Below, one piece after another: positions 8,186 through 16,785 of a stretch of DNA of 64,000 nt. Every line of letters starts with the position of its first letter. Position 1 is the stretch's first letter. The position numbers and the translations under genes were made by a program. This DNA is from Thermoflexus sp. (lineage in GTDB: Bacteria; Chloroflexota; Anaerolineae; Thermoflexales; Thermoflexaceae). Below the pieces are notes generated by a model that made no database searches, had not been told where the DNA came from, and saw nothing but the letters and a program-made list of their open reading frames with translations. The stretch is from assembly GCF_034432235.1 (NCBI RefSeq), contig NZ_DAOUCJ010000003.1:1-64000 (forward strand). Reading direction: 5' to 3'.

Positions 8186-8755
8186 GTGTCGCGTGTGGGC
8201 AAGAAACCGATCCCGATCCCACCCGGGGTCCAGGTGCGGATCGAAGGCTCAACGGTGACGGTGAGCGGGCCGAAGGGAACCCTGACGCAGACTTTCCACC
8301 CGTCCATGCAGATCGCCATTGAGGACGGCCATCTGGTCGTGCGACGGCCATCGGATGATCGGAAGCATAAGGCCCTCCATGGCCTGACCCGAGCCTTGCT
8401 GGCGAACATGGTGACCGGAGTGACCCAGGGGTTCCAGCAGCATCTGCGCATTGAGGGCGTGGGCTATCGGGCGGAGCCTATGGGGAAGGCCATCGTGTTA
8501 TATCTGGGGTATTCCCATCCGATTATTGTGGAACCCCCTGAGGGGATCACCTTTGAAGTCAACACGCGGGATCGGATCATCACCGTCTCGGGGATCGATA
8601 AACAGCTGGTGGGCCAGGTGGCGGCCAAAATCCGGGCCCTGCGCCCGCCGGAGCCTTACAAGGGCAAGGGGATCCGTTATACCTACTGGAAAGGCGATCA
8701 TTGGGAGGACGAGCCCATCCGGCGTAAGGCGGGAAAGGCCGGCAAGGCCAAGTGA
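8186..8755 (+). CDS. rplF: 50S ribosomal protein L6 (GTG start)
   Basis: A 189-residue L6 from GTG 8186 behind GGGAGGG, starting MSRVGKKPIPIPPGVQVRIE. The two L6 repeats are visible, ending in the conserved IRALRPPEPYKGKGIRYTYWKG block, with an extra basic tail RRKAGKAGKAK. L6 sits near the GTPase-associated centre. An unusually long spacer of 204 bases with a strong hairpin separates it from L18. Confidence 0.97.
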   Translation: MSRVGKKPIPIPPGVQVRIEGSTVTVSGPKGTLTQTFHPSMQIAIEDGHLVVRRPSDDRKHKALHGLTRALLANMVTGVTQGFQQHLRIEGVGYRAEPMGKAIVLYLGYSHPIIVEPPEGITFEVNTRDRIITVSGIDKQLVGQVAAKIRALRPPEPYKGKGIRYTYWKGDHWEDEPIRRKAGKAGKAK

Positions 8756-8851
8756 TTCGAAAGGGGATCGCCTTGAACCCATCCAGCGTAGCCCTGCGGA
8801 TGAAATACGGGGCTCTGTGGTGAGACCGATCGGATATGGAGCGGATTTTCT

Positions 8852-8894
8852 TCTGAGGGTTTTCAGTACCCTTGAATCCGCGAAAACCCTCAGA
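8852..8894 (+). repeat. Perfect 13-bp inverted repeat in the L6-L18 spacer
   Basis: TCTGAGGGTTTTC at 8852-8864 pairs perfectly with GAAAACCCTCAGA at 8882-8894 around a 17-base loop. It lies in the 204-base non-coding gap between L6 and L18, where neighbouring spacers are mostly under 110 bases. No T-run follows, so it is not a standard terminator. It could be an mRNA structure that controls or processes the distal part of the operon. The repeat is seen directly; the role is inferred. Confidence 0.6.
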
Positions 8895-8959
8895 GGGGAG
8901 GAAGCGATGGGAATCCTCGGGCTCAGGGATAGAATCCTGGCCCTCGGGAGGGATAGTCG

Positions 8960-9328
8960 ATGAGCTGGGAACATCCACGGGATGAAGGGCGTCGGCGACG
9001 GCATCGGCGGGTTCGAAAAAAGGTTTTCGGCACTCCGGAGCGACCTCGGCTTTCGGTCTTCCGGAGCCTGAAGCACATTTACGCCCAGATCATTGATGAC
9101 ACCCGGGGAGTCACCCTGGCGGCGGCCTCCACGCTCGATCCTGAGCTTCGGGGGCAGCTGGATGGCCTGACCAAGACGGAGAAGGCCCGTCTGGTGGGTC
9201 GCCTGATCGCTCAGCGGGCTCTGGCGAAAGGGATCCGTAAGGTCGTGTTCGATCGAGGGGGCTATAAATACCACGGCCGGGTGAAGGCCCTGGCCGATGC
9301 GGCCCGCGAGGCCGGGTTGGAGTTCTAA
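8960..9328 (+). CDS. rplR: 50S ribosomal protein L18
   Basis: This 122-residue protein has an Arg/Lys-rich N-terminus (RRRRHRRVRKKVFGTPERPRL), then SVFRSLKHIYAQIIDDTRGVTL and the C-terminal VVFDRGGYKYHGRVKALADAAREAGLEF, all typical of L18. It binds 5S rRNA with L5. GGGAGGGATAGTCG precedes the ATG. It comes after the hairpin-bearing 204-base gap. Confidence 0.97.
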   Translation: MSWEHPRDEGRRRRHRRVRKKVFGTPERPRLSVFRSLKHIYAQIIDDTRGVTLAAASTLDPELRGQLDGLTKTEKARLVGRLIAQRALAKGIRKVVFDRGGYKYHGRVKALADAAREAGLEF

Positions 9329-9382
9329 GCAGCCCTGACTCATCCGTGATGGAGTAAAAGGAGCTCACAAGGCGAGGTGGCA

Positions 9383-9913
9383 ATGGCGGAGATCCGGGAA
9401 GTTCCCACCGTGGAATACGAAGAGCGGATCGTGGATATCGCCCGTGTGGCGAAGGTCCATAAGGGCGGCCGATCCTTCTCTTTCCGGGTGGTCGCCGTGG
9501 TCGGTGATCGCAACGGACGGGTGGGGGTGGGGATCGGCAAGGCCCGGGCGGTTCCGGAGGCGATGCGGAAGGCCACGGAGCGCGCCCGACGGAATATGAA
9601 AAAGGTAGCCTTGCTGGGAACAACGATTCCCCATCCGGTCGTGGTGAAGTTCGGGGCCACGCGGCTGGTTCTGAAGCCCGCCTCACCGGGGACCGGCGTC
9701 ATCGCCGCCGGGGGGGTTCGAGCGGTTCTGGAGGCCGCCGGAATCCGGGATGTGCTGACCAAGATCCTGGGAAGCACGAATCCGGTCAACGTGGTTTATG
9801 CCACCATGAAGGGGCTGGAGATGTTGCGCTCCCCTGAGGAGATCGCCAAGATTCGAGGGAAGCCCGTTGAAGATGTTATGCCACCATGGAGCCGTAAGCG
9901 CTATGAAGGGTGA
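9383..9913 (+). CDS. rpsE: 30S ribosomal protein S5
   Basis: The product contains the S5 double-stranded RNA-binding block (VHKGGRSFSFRVVAVVGDRNG) and GVGIGKARAVPEAMRKATERA, followed by the normal S5 C-terminal domain. I favour the ATG at 9383 (176 residues), spaced well from GGCGAGG; a GTG at 9377 would add two residues. S5 affects decoding accuracy. Its last 11 bases overlap the L30 start. Confidence 0.97.
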   Translation: MAEIREVPTVEYEERIVDIARVAKVHKGGRSFSFRVVAVVGDRNGRVGVGIGKARAVPEAMRKATERARRNMKKVALLGTTIPHPVVVKFGATRLVLKPASPGTGVIAAGGVRAVLEAAGIRDVLTKILGSTNPVNVVYATMKGLEMLRSPEEIAKIRGKPVEDVMPPWSRKRYEG

Positions 9914-10112
9914 GGGGGTTCGACAACTTCGAATCACGTTGGTGAAAAGTCCCATCGGGTATTCCCGGCGTCAGCGCCATACGCTGCGCACGCTGGGCCT
10001 GCGCCATTTGAACGATGTGGCAGAGTGGCCGGATACGCCAATTGTCCGCGGGATGATTCAAAAGGTCAGCCATCTGGTTCATGTGGAGGAGGTGGAGCGT
10101 GAAGCTTCATGA
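9903..10112 (+). CDS. rpmD: 50S ribosomal protein L30
   Basis: A 69-residue L30 starting at ATG 9903 inside the end of S5; the core is QLRITLVKSPIGYSRRQRHTL followed by RTLGLRHLND. No in-frame start lies beyond the S5 stop that would keep the conserved N-terminus. It overlaps L15 by 14 bases at its own end, so S5-L30-L15 appear translationally coupled. The VHVEEVEREAS tail is slightly longer than usual. Confidence 0.95.
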   Translation: MKGEGVRQLRITLVKSPIGYSRRQRHTLRTLGLRHLNDVAEWPDTPIVRGMIQKVSHLVHVEEVEREAS

Positions 10113-10557
10113 ATTGAAGCCGGCGCCGGGCTCGAAGAAAGCGCGAAAGCGCGTGGGCCGCGGGCTCGGTTCGGGTCACGGGACCTACGCGGGGCGGGGT
10201 CGGAAGGGGCAGAAATCCCGTTCCGGTGATCGGAAGATGCCCCCGTATTTTGAGGGCGGGCGCACCCCTCTGGTCCGGCGTCTCCCCAAGGCGCGAGGGG
10301 AGGGCTTCACGCTGGTGGAGAAGGTCCGGTATCAGCCGGTCAATGTGGGGCAGCTGAATCGTTTTCCTCCCCATAGCGAGATCACTCCGCTGATCCTGGC
10401 ACAAGCGGGCCTGCTGCGGGATCCAGAGGAGCCGGTGGTGATCCTGGGGGATGGGGAGCTGGACCGCCCGCTCCTCGTTCGGGCTCACCGCTTTTCGGCA
10501 TCCGCCCGGGCGAAAATCGAGGCCGCCGGCGGCCAGGCGGTGGTGATCCCTCATTGA
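10099..10557 (+). CDS. rplO: 50S ribosomal protein L15 (GTG start)
   Basis: GTG 10099 follows GGAGGAGG by six bases and gives MKLHELKPAPGSKKARKRVGRG, the canonical L15 start. The Gly/Arg-rich segment (GLGSGHGTYAGRGRKGQKSRSG) threads through the 50S core. The protein has 152 residues. A 165-base spacer separates it from secY; I see no clear promoter or terminator there. Confidence 0.96.
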   Translation: MKLHELKPAPGSKKARKRVGRGLGSGHGTYAGRGRKGQKSRSGDRKMPPYFEGGRTPLVRRLPKARGEGFTLVEKVRYQPVNVGQLNRFPPHSEITPLILAQAGLLRDPEEPVVILGDGELDRPLLVRAHRFSASARAKIEAAGGQAVVIPH

Positions 10558-10722
10558 GGACCAGGATGGATCCGGGGGATCGCCTTTTCCCTCTGTCGAT
10601 CTGCGGTGCGGGGAGGGATGGGCTCTCTCCATAGGCGCATGGGGGGCGGATCGCTTCAGGGGCCGCATGAGGGGCCATTGTGTCAGATCGTTGGGGCGGT
10701 TGGGAGCTTATAAGGAGGACTC

Positions 10723-12027
10723 ATGCTGGACGCGTTGCGAAACGCATGGCATCTGCCGGATCTGCGGCGCAAGATCCTTTATACGCTGCTGATCCTGGTC
10801 ATCTACCGCCTGGCCGCGCATATCCCGGTGCCCGGAGTGGACCGGGCGGCGCTGCAGCAGTTGCTTCAGGGCACCACCGCTGCCGGGCAGCTTTACATCA
10901 TCCTGGACCTGCTCTCGGGTGGTGCTATTGCCAACTTCTCCATTATGGCGATGGGAGTCTACCCATATGTGACGGCCTCTATTATCCTTCAGCTTCTGGT
11001 TCCTATCGTTCCGCAACTGGAACGGCTGGTGAAAGAGGGGGGATCGGAGGGCCGTCGCAAGCTGGAACAATACACGTATTTCCTCACGGTCCCACTGGCT
11101 GCCCTTTACGCGATCGGCCAGGCCAACCTGCTCAGCGCTCCAGGGCGGGCGGTGCTGCCCAATTTCGGTTTCGCTCCTCACCAGCTGTTGCCGACCCTGA
11201 CGGTGATCCTGACCATGACCGCGGGCACGATGTTCGCCATCTGGTTAGGTCAGTTGATCACCGAGCAGGGGATCGGCAATGGGCTCTCGCTGATTATCTT
11301 TGGTGGGATCGTGGCCCGGGCTCCATACAACCTCGCTCAGATCTGGACCAGCAATGGCCTGATGGGCATTCTGGTGTTCCTGACCCTCACCGTGATCACG
11401 GTGGCCGCGATCGTCTTCATCCAGGAAGGACAGCGACGGATCCCTGTCCAGTATGGCCGTCGAGTTCGGGGTCACCGCATCTACGGGGGCGGCAGCACGT
11501 ATATCCCCCTCCGGGTGAACATGGCTGGGATGATCCCTCTCATCCTCGCTCAATCGGTGCTGGCGTTCCCGGCCATCATCGCGCAATTCTTCCAGTATTC
11601 CAGCAATGCGATCGTCGCAAGCATCGCCAACACCATCGTCAGCGTGTTCTCCGGGTTCCATGACGCCTACTGGCCCATGTATTTTATTACCGTTGTTGCT
11701 TTTACTTACTTTTACACGGATGTGATGTTGCAGCAGATGAACCTGGCGGATACCCTGCAGAAGCAAGGGGGATTTATCCCGGGCATCCGGCCCGGGAAGG
11801 CCACTGAGCAGTATATCAATCGGATCTCCCGGCGCATCACCCTGGTGGGGGCGCTGTTCCTGGGGATCCTGGCGATCCTGCCCTGGCCGGTGCGTTCGGT
11901 GCTCCAGACCAATGTGCTGCTTTTCAGCAGCGCCGCGCTCCTGATCGTGGTCGGCGTGGTCCTCGATACCATGCGGCAGCTGGAGGCGCAGCTGGTGATG
12001 CGCCACTATGAGGGCTTCATCCGATGA
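10723..12027 (+). CDS. secY: Protein translocase subunit SecY
   Basis: This 434-residue polytopic membrane protein forms the channel of the Sec translocon. It starts MLDALRNAWHLPDLRRKILY and shows ten hydrophobic segments, with the SecY hallmarks HIPVPGVD, GQLITEQGIGNGLSLIIFGGI in the middle and RQLEAQLVMRHYEGFI at the end. ATAAGGAGGACTC sets the start. It is placed L15-secY-adk-map as in most bacteria. SecE and SecG are not in the window. Confidence 0.98.
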   Translation: MLDALRNAWHLPDLRRKILYTLLILVIYRLAAHIPVPGVDRAALQQLLQGTTAAGQLYIILDLLSGGAIANFSIMAMGVYPYVTASIILQLLVPIVPQLERLVKEGGSEGRRKLEQYTYFLTVPLAALYAIGQANLLSAPGRAVLPNFGFAPHQLLPTLTVILTMTAGTMFAIWLGQLITEQGIGNGLSLIIFGGIVARAPYNLAQIWTSNGLMGILVFLTLTVITVAAIVFIQEGQRRIPVQYGRRVRGHRIYGGGSTYIPLRVNMAGMIPLILAQSVLAFPAIIAQFFQYSSNAIVASIANTIVSVFSGFHDAYWPMYFITVVAFTYFYTDVMLQQMNLADTLQKQGGFIPGIRPGKATEQYINRISRRITLVGALFLGILAILPWPVRSVLQTNVLLFSSAALLIVVGVVLDTMRQLEAQLVMRHYEGFIR

Positions 12028-12055
12028 GCCGTTTGCGCTTCGATGGAGTCATGGA

Positions 12056-12727
12056 ATGATGCCCTTGGATCTGATCCTGCTGGGGCCTCCAGGTGCGGGG
12101 AAGGGGACGCAGGCCAAGATCCTCAGCCAGCGCCTGGGCATCCCTCATGTGGCCAGCGGTGATCTCTTTCGCGATCACCTGCATCGTCAGACCCCCCTGG
12201 GCCAGCTGGCCCGTCAGTATATGGATCGAGGCGAGCTGGTGCCGGATGATGTGACCATCGGGATGATTCGGGAGCGATTGGAGCAGGCGGATTGCCGCCA
12301 CGGAGTGATCCTGGATGGGTTCCCTCGAACGCCTGCTCAGGCTCAGGCGCTCGATGAGCTTCTGGCCGGGATGGGCCGATCCCTGACGGCGGTCCTTTAT
12401 ATCCGGGTGCGTGACGAACTGCTGCTCCGGCGTCTGGCAGGGCGCTGGACCTGTCGGACATGCGGCGCGGTGTATCATGTGGAGTTCAACCCGCCCCGCG
12501 TGCCGGGCCGCTGCGATCTCGATGGGGGCCCGCTCTATCAGCGCGAAGATGACACCGAAGAGGTTCAGCGGCGGCGTATCCAAGTTTACCAGGAGCAGAC
12601 GGCGCCCCTGGTTTCGTTTTATCGGGAGCGGGACTTGCTGGTGGAAATCGATGGGGAACGGCCCATCCCGGAGGTGACGGAGGAGCTGATCCGGGCGATC
12701 GAAGTGCGGAAGGCGGTGGATCCATGA
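12056..12727 (+). CDS. adk: Adenylate kinase, zinc-lid type
   Basis: The enzyme interconverts ATP+AMP and 2 ADP. The P-loop GPPGAGKGTQ lies at residues 10-19, with SGDLFRDHL and LDGFPRTPAQAQAL (AMP site) following. The lid contains CRTC...CDLD, a Cys3-Asp zinc-site variant known from thermophilic and Gram-positive kinases. I start at ATG 12056 (223 residues), with GATGGAG about eight bases upstream; ATG 12059 is equally possible. It overlaps map by ATGA. Confidence 0.96.
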   Translation: MMPLDLILLGPPGAGKGTQAKILSQRLGIPHVASGDLFRDHLHRQTPLGQLARQYMDRGELVPDDVTIGMIRERLEQADCRHGVILDGFPRTPAQAQALDELLAGMGRSLTAVLYIRVRDELLLRRLAGRWTCRTCGAVYHVEFNPPRVPGRCDLDGGPLYQREDDTEEVQRRRIQVYQEQTAPLVSFYRERDLLVEIDGERPIPEVTEELIRAIEVRKAVDP

Positions 12728-13560
12728 GCCCGCGGGTGATCCCTCGAACAGGCCGGGCGGCGGCGGGGATCCGGCTGAAGACGTGGGCTGAGATCCGGAT
12801 GATGCGGGAAGCCGGTCGGATTGTGGCTGAGGTGCTGGCCGCCATGCGCACCATGGTCCAGCCCGGCGTCGCCACCGCCGAACTGGATCGGTGGGCTGAG
12901 GATTACATCCGCCGCCGGGGAGGGATCCCGGCTTTCAAGGGTTATCCCAGCATGAAGGATGAGGGGGGGCCGCCTTACCCGGCTACGCTCTGCACCTCCG
13001 TGAACCATGTGCTGGTTCACGGCATCCCCGGCCCCTACCGGCTGAAGGAAGGGGATATCATCAGCATCGATGTGGGGGTCAACTTCCGGGGCTATTACGC
13101 GGATGCGGCGATCACGCTGCCCGTTGGCTCCATCCCTCCGGAGGTCCGTCGACTTCTGGAAGTCACAGAAGCGGCCCTGTGGGCGGCGATCGCTCAGGCC
13201 CGGCCCGGTCGACGTCTGGGGGATATCCAGTGGGCCATTCAACATACGGTGGAATCTCAGGGATTCCGTGTGGCCCGCGAATTCACCAGCCATGGGATCG
13301 GGCGAGCCCTCCATGAGCCGCCCTCCTTTGTGAATCGGGGCCATCCCGGTCGGGGTCTCCCCCTGCGACCGGGGATGACGATCGCAATCGAGCCGATGGT
13401 CACAATGGGCGATTGGCGGACCCGTATTCTGGAGGATGGATGGACCGTCATCACACTGGATGGAAGCCTGGCGGCCCATTTCGAGCATACCATCGCGATT
13501 ACGGAGGGGGATCCGATCATCCTGACCGCTCTGGAGGATGATCCACGTCTGGCCTCGTGA
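12724..13560 (+). CDS. map: Methionine aminopeptidase, type I
   Basis: This enzyme removes the initiator Met from new proteins. The metal ligands are all present: the first Asp in IDVGV, the second in YADAAITL, His in SHGIGRALHE, Glu in IAIEPM and Glu in AHFEHTIAIT. The 278-residue length is slightly above the 250-265 norm because of an N-terminal extension (SPRVIPRTGRAAAG). It is coupled to adk through ATGA. Confidence 0.97.
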   Translation: MSPRVIPRTGRAAAGIRLKTWAEIRMMREAGRIVAEVLAAMRTMVQPGVATAELDRWAEDYIRRRGGIPAFKGYPSMKDEGGPPYPATLCTSVNHVLVHGIPGPYRLKEGDIISIDVGVNFRGYYADAAITLPVGSIPPEVRRLLEVTEAALWAAIAQARPGRRLGDIQWAIQHTVESQGFRVAREFTSHGIGRALHEPPSFVNRGHPGRGLPLRPGMTIAIEPMVTMGDWRTRILEDGWTVITLDGSLAAHFEHTIAITEGDPIILTALEDDPRLAS

Positions 13561-13845
13561 GCTTCGATAAGGTCTGGATAAATGAAGCGGGAGGTTCCTC
13601 GGGGGGCTCTGGTGGCCAGCCCTGAAACCTTCTATGGGGAAGCCCGCTGCGCGGCCTCTTATGCCGTCAGACATGGCCATTGAAAAGCCCGGGGGCTCCG
13701 GGTGGAAAGTGGAAACCTCTCCTTCGTTTGGATAAAATAAGGGTTTGCTGCGCTCATCGCAGACACTCCGTTGTGGGCAGTCGAGCGGCTCATTGGAGAT
13801 CCGGAGCGCGTTCCCTGTCTGCGAATTCTATCGTGGGAGGGTGCG
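13561..13845 (+). promoter_or_regulatory. map-rpmJ spacer with candidate promoter; no infA
   Basis: This 285-base gap is where most bacteria keep infA (IF-1), but no frame encodes an S1-fold protein. TGGAAA (13710-13715), a 17-base spacer and TAAAAT (13733-13738) form a reasonable sigma-70-type promoter that would drive L36-S13-S11-S4-rpoA-L17 separately. Short frames in the region show no family resemblance. The promoter is inferred from sequence only. Confidence 0.5.
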
Positions 13846-13959
13846 ATGAAGGTCACACCGTCTGTCCGCCGGCGATGTCCGAAATGTAAAATCGTTCGGC
13901 GCAAGGGGGTGGTGCGGGTGATCTGTGAAAATCCCAAGCATAAGCAGCGGCAAGGATGA
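13846..13959 (+). CDS. rpmJ: 50S ribosomal protein L36
   Basis: A 37-residue L36 with the zinc ligands C11-x2-C14, C27 and H32, starting MKVTPSVRRRCPKCKIVRR. GTGGGAGGGTGCG precedes the ATG at 13846; an open frame from 13771 would add 25 unrelated residues. Length and motif are exactly those of the zinc-type L36. Confidence 0.97.
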   Translation: MKVTPSVRRRCPKCKIVRRKGVVRVICENPKHKQRQG

Positions 13960-14007
13960 TCGAGGGTTGGCCAAGCAATGGGGATCTGAAAGAGGAGGGA
14001 GCATTCA

Positions 14008-14397
14008 ATGGCCCGAATTGCTGGTGTGGAATTGCCCCGGGATAAGCGGGTGGAGATCGCCCTCACCTATATCTTTGGGATCGGTCGTTCCCTCGCCAAG
14101 AAGATCCTGCAGCAGACGGGGGTGAACCCGGATAAACGGGTGAAAGATTTGACGGAGAGCGAGGTGAACCTCCTACGGGAGACCATTGAGCGGAACTACA
14201 AGGTAGAGGGCGATCTGCGCCGCGAGATCGCGATGAATATCAAGCGGCTGATCGATATCGGGTGCTATCGAGGATTGCGACACAAAATGAATCTTCCAGT
14301 GCGGGGCCAGCGGACCCGAACCAACGCTCGCACTCGTAAGGGTCCGCGGAAGACGGTGCCCGGTCGCGGCCGCAAGCGCGGCGCTAAGAAGAAGTGA
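14008..14397 (+). CDS. rpsM: 30S ribosomal protein S13
   Basis: The 129-residue S13 begins MARIAGVELPRDKRVEIALTYI and holds the helix-two-turn-helix IGRSLAKKILQQTGVNPDKRV and the RGLRHKMNLPVRGQRTRTNA-RTRKG tail that reaches the P-site tRNA. AGAGGAGGG precedes the start. S13 contacts S19 in the 30S head. Confidence 0.98.
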   Translation: MARIAGVELPRDKRVEIALTYIFGIGRSLAKKILQQTGVNPDKRVKDLTESEVNLLRETIERNYKVEGDLRREIAMNIKRLIDIGCYRGLRHKMNLPVRGQRTRTNARTRKGPRKTVPGRGRKRGAKKK

Positions 14398-14413
14398 TCT
14401 GGAATTATAGAAA

Positions 14414-14430
14414 GGACATCTCGGATGTCC
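14414..14430 (+). repeat. Small perfect hairpin in the S13-S11 spacer
   Basis: GGACATC (14414-14420) and GATGTCC (14424-14430) form a perfect 7-bp stem with a TCG loop, 98 bases ahead of the S11 start. No T-run follows. The function is unknown; it may act as a leader structure for S11. Confidence 0.4.
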
Positions 14431-14528
14431 TCCGTAGCCCATGGCCCCTGTCCGGAGGATGGAGGAGGGCATCCGATTTCATCTTCAGGCTGTCGAGATC
14501 ATGCGCGATCACCGGGAGGGAGGCATCT

Positions 14529-14915
14529 ATGGCGCGAGGTTCGAGGGGGGGTCGAAAGGCCCGCAAGAATGTCACCCGAGCTCACGTTTACATCCATGCA
14601 ACGTTTAACAATACCATCGTCACGGTTACGGATCCCAACGGGGATACTCTGACGTGGGCCAGTGGGGGGACCATCGGCTATAAGGGTTCAAAGAAGAGCA
14701 CCCCCTACGCGGCGCGTCTGGCGGCCGAACAGGCGGCTCGAAAAGCGATGGATATGGGGGTTCGGGAAATCGATGTCTTCATCAACGGCCCGGGCCCCGG
14801 GCGCGAGGCAGCGCTGCGTGCGCTGCACGCGATGGGGCTGAAGATCCGATCGATCACCGATGTCACGCCCATCCCCCACAACGGATGCAAGCCGCCTTCT
14901 AAGCGCCGGGTGTAG
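14529..14915 (+). CDS. rpsK: 30S ribosomal protein S11
   Basis: From ATG 14529 (GGGAGGGAGG upstream) this is a 128-residue S11 with ARKNVTRAHVYIHATFNNTI and the C-terminal IRSITDVTPIPHNGCKPPSKRRV. The frame remains open back into S13, but the extra 45 residues look like spacer. S11 forms part of the 30S platform near the Shine-Dalgarno helix. Confidence 0.97.
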   Translation: MARGSRGGRKARKNVTRAHVYIHATFNNTIVTVTDPNGDTLTWASGGTIGYKGSKKSTPYAARLAAEQAARKAMDMGVREIDVFINGPGPGREAALRALHAMGLKIRSITDVTPIPHNGCKPPSKRRV

Positions 14916-14993
14916 GGTGAGCTTACGGCCCAGGAAGCAAACGGGGCGTCCATCTGAACTGCATGGGAGCGAGACCCAGTTTGGGAGGAGCGA

Positions 14994-15632
14994 ATGGCAC
15001 GTTATATCGGACCGGTCTGTCGGTTATGTCGCCGGGAAGGCGAGAAGCTTTATCTGAAAGGGGAGCGTTGCTTTAGCCCGAAGTGTGCGATTGAACGACG
15101 AAATTATCCCCCCGGCCAGCATGGTCGGGAGCTGCAATTCCGCCGAAGCCGGCCTTCGGATTACGGGCTTCAGCTGCGGGAGAAGCAGAAGTTGCGGCGG
15201 ATCTATGGGGTGCTGGAGCGCCAGTTCCGACGCTACTTTGAAATCGCCCAGCGGGCGCGGGGGATGACGGGCGCCCTCCTGCTGATCCTGCTGGAACGCC
15301 GTCTGGACAATGTGGTCTATCGTCTGGGGTTCGCCAGTTCACGGGCTCAGGCGCGACAGTTGGTCCGCCATGGTCATTTTGAAGTCAACGGCCGCAAGGT
15401 CGATATCCCTTCCTATCAGGTGAAGCCGGGCGATGTCATCCGGGTGCGGGATAGCAGTCGGGAGAAGGAGTATTTCAAGAACATCATGGAGCGCCTGGAG
15501 GGCCACCGCCCGCCGCCATGGCTCCAGCTGAACCCCCAGGATCTATCGGGCCAGGTGTTGCGTCTTCCGGTGCGAGAGGAAATCGATACGCGGGTGCAGG
15601 AGCATCTCATCGTGGAGTTCTATTCGCGATAA
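14994..15632 (+). CDS. rpsD: 30S ribosomal protein S4, zinc type
   Basis: This 212-residue S4 carries C9-x2-C12 and C26-x4-C31 at the N-terminus, the zinc-binding form typical of Thermus and many other lineages. The S4/RNA-binding domain (RLDNVVYRLGFASSRAQARQ, LVRHGHFEVNGRKVDIPSY) follows. S4 nucleates 30S assembly and in E. coli represses the alpha operon. It lies 170 bases ahead of rpoA. Confidence 0.98.
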   Translation: MARYIGPVCRLCRREGEKLYLKGERCFSPKCAIERRNYPPGQHGRELQFRRSRPSDYGLQLREKQKLRRIYGVLERQFRRYFEIAQRARGMTGALLLILLERRLDNVVYRLGFASSRAQARQLVRHGHFEVNGRKVDIPSYQVKPGDVIRVRDSSREKEYFKNIMERLEGHRPPPWLQLNPQDLSGQVLRLPVREEIDTRVQEHLIVEFYSR

Positions 15633-15802
15633 CGGGGAGGGATCCGGAACGAATTCCCAAAATCTTCCTCTCCCCAGCTCCTTCCGCATATGAGGTGGCT
15701 CGAGGCGATGCGGGGGTTACAGGGAAGGTCCGATGCTCGACCTGGCTCCCGAAGCGACAAGGAGAAATCTATGTTCCTGTTTGATCGGCAAAGGAGGCTT
15801 GA

Positions 15803-16783
15803 GTGGCGGGCGTAACGTTGGTTCTGCCGAAGGTGGAAGCGGAAATCCTGACGCAGTCCTATGGGCGTTTTGTCATCAGCCCCCTGGAGCCGGGCTATGG
15901 GGTGACCATTGGGAACGCCCTCCGGCGGGTGCTGTTGAGCTCGTTGCCGGGCGCGGCGGTGACCAGCATCCGGATCACCGATGTGCCCCATGAATACTCG
16001 ACGATCCCGGGCGTCCGGGAGGACGTGATCCAGATCATTCTGAACATCAAACAGCTTCGAATGAAGCTCTACGGGGACGGCCCGGCCCGCCTGCGGCTGG
16101 AAGTGGCCGGCGAGGGGGTGGTCACGGCGGCGGACATTCAGTGCCCCCCCGAAGTGGAGATCGTGAACCCGGATCTCTATTTATTCACTGTGGATGATGA
16201 TCGGACCCGTCTGGAGATCGAGATGACCGTCGAGCGCGGGCGGGGATATTCGCCAGCGGAAGAGCGGGGCCGCCTTCCCATCGGGGAGATCCCGGTGGAT
16301 GCCATCTTCAGCCCAGTCCGGCGCTGCACTTTTGAGATCGATCGGGCCCGTGTAGGGCAGCGGACCACCTATGACCGGCTGGTGATGGAGATCTGGACGG
16401 ATGGGACGATGGGACCGAAAGATGCTTTGATCGAAGCGGCCCGGTTGTTGCTGCAACATTTCTCCCTGATCTCGGAGTTCGTGGGGCCTGAGGAGGTGGA
16501 AGCCCCGCCCCAGCCGGCGCGGGAGATGATCCCGCCTCAGGCTTACGAGACATCCCTGGAGAGCCTGGAGCTGAGCGCGCGGGTGATCAATCCCCTTCGA
16601 CGGGCAGGCATCACCACCGTGGGCCAGGTCCTCGAGCTGTTCTATCGGGGGGAGGAGGCGCTGCTTTCTGTTCGCAATTTCGGGGCCAAGTCCCTGGAGG
16701 AATTGAAGGAGCGCCTGATCGAGCGGGGCTTTCTGAGGCCTGAGGATCTGCCGCAGCCCGCAGAGGAGACGGAGGAGGCCTGA
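15803..16783 (+). CDS. rpoA: RNA polymerase subunit alpha (GTG start)
   Basis: The 326-residue alpha subunit has the N-terminal dimerisation domain (FVISPLEPGYGVTIGNALRR, VLLSSLPGAAVTSIRI) and, after a linker near residue 235, the C-terminal domain with SARVINPLRRAGITTVGQVL and SVRNFGAKSLEELKERL, which binds UP elements and activators. GTG 15803 follows AAAGGAGGC. L17 starts two bases after its stop region, as in nearly all bacteria. Confidence 0.97.
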   Translation: MAGVTLVLPKVEAEILTQSYGRFVISPLEPGYGVTIGNALRRVLLSSLPGAAVTSIRITDVPHEYSTIPGVREDVIQIILNIKQLRMKLYGDGPARLRLEVAGEGVVTAADIQCPPEVEIVNPDLYLFTVDDDRTRLEIEMTVERGRGYSPAEERGRLPIGEIPVDAIFSPVRRCTFEIDRARVGQRTTYDRLVMEIWTDGTMGPKDALIEAARLLLQHFSLISEFVGPEEVEAPPQPAREMIPPQAYETSLESLELSARVINPLRRAGITTVGQVLELFYRGEEALLSVRNFGAKSLEELKERLIERGFLRPEDLPQPAEETEEA

Positions 16784-16785
16784 CC

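Noticed and set aside
13680..13889. 69-codon frame as a candidate infA
   Set aside because: The translation lacks the IF-1 S1-fold pattern and overlaps L36 in another frame.
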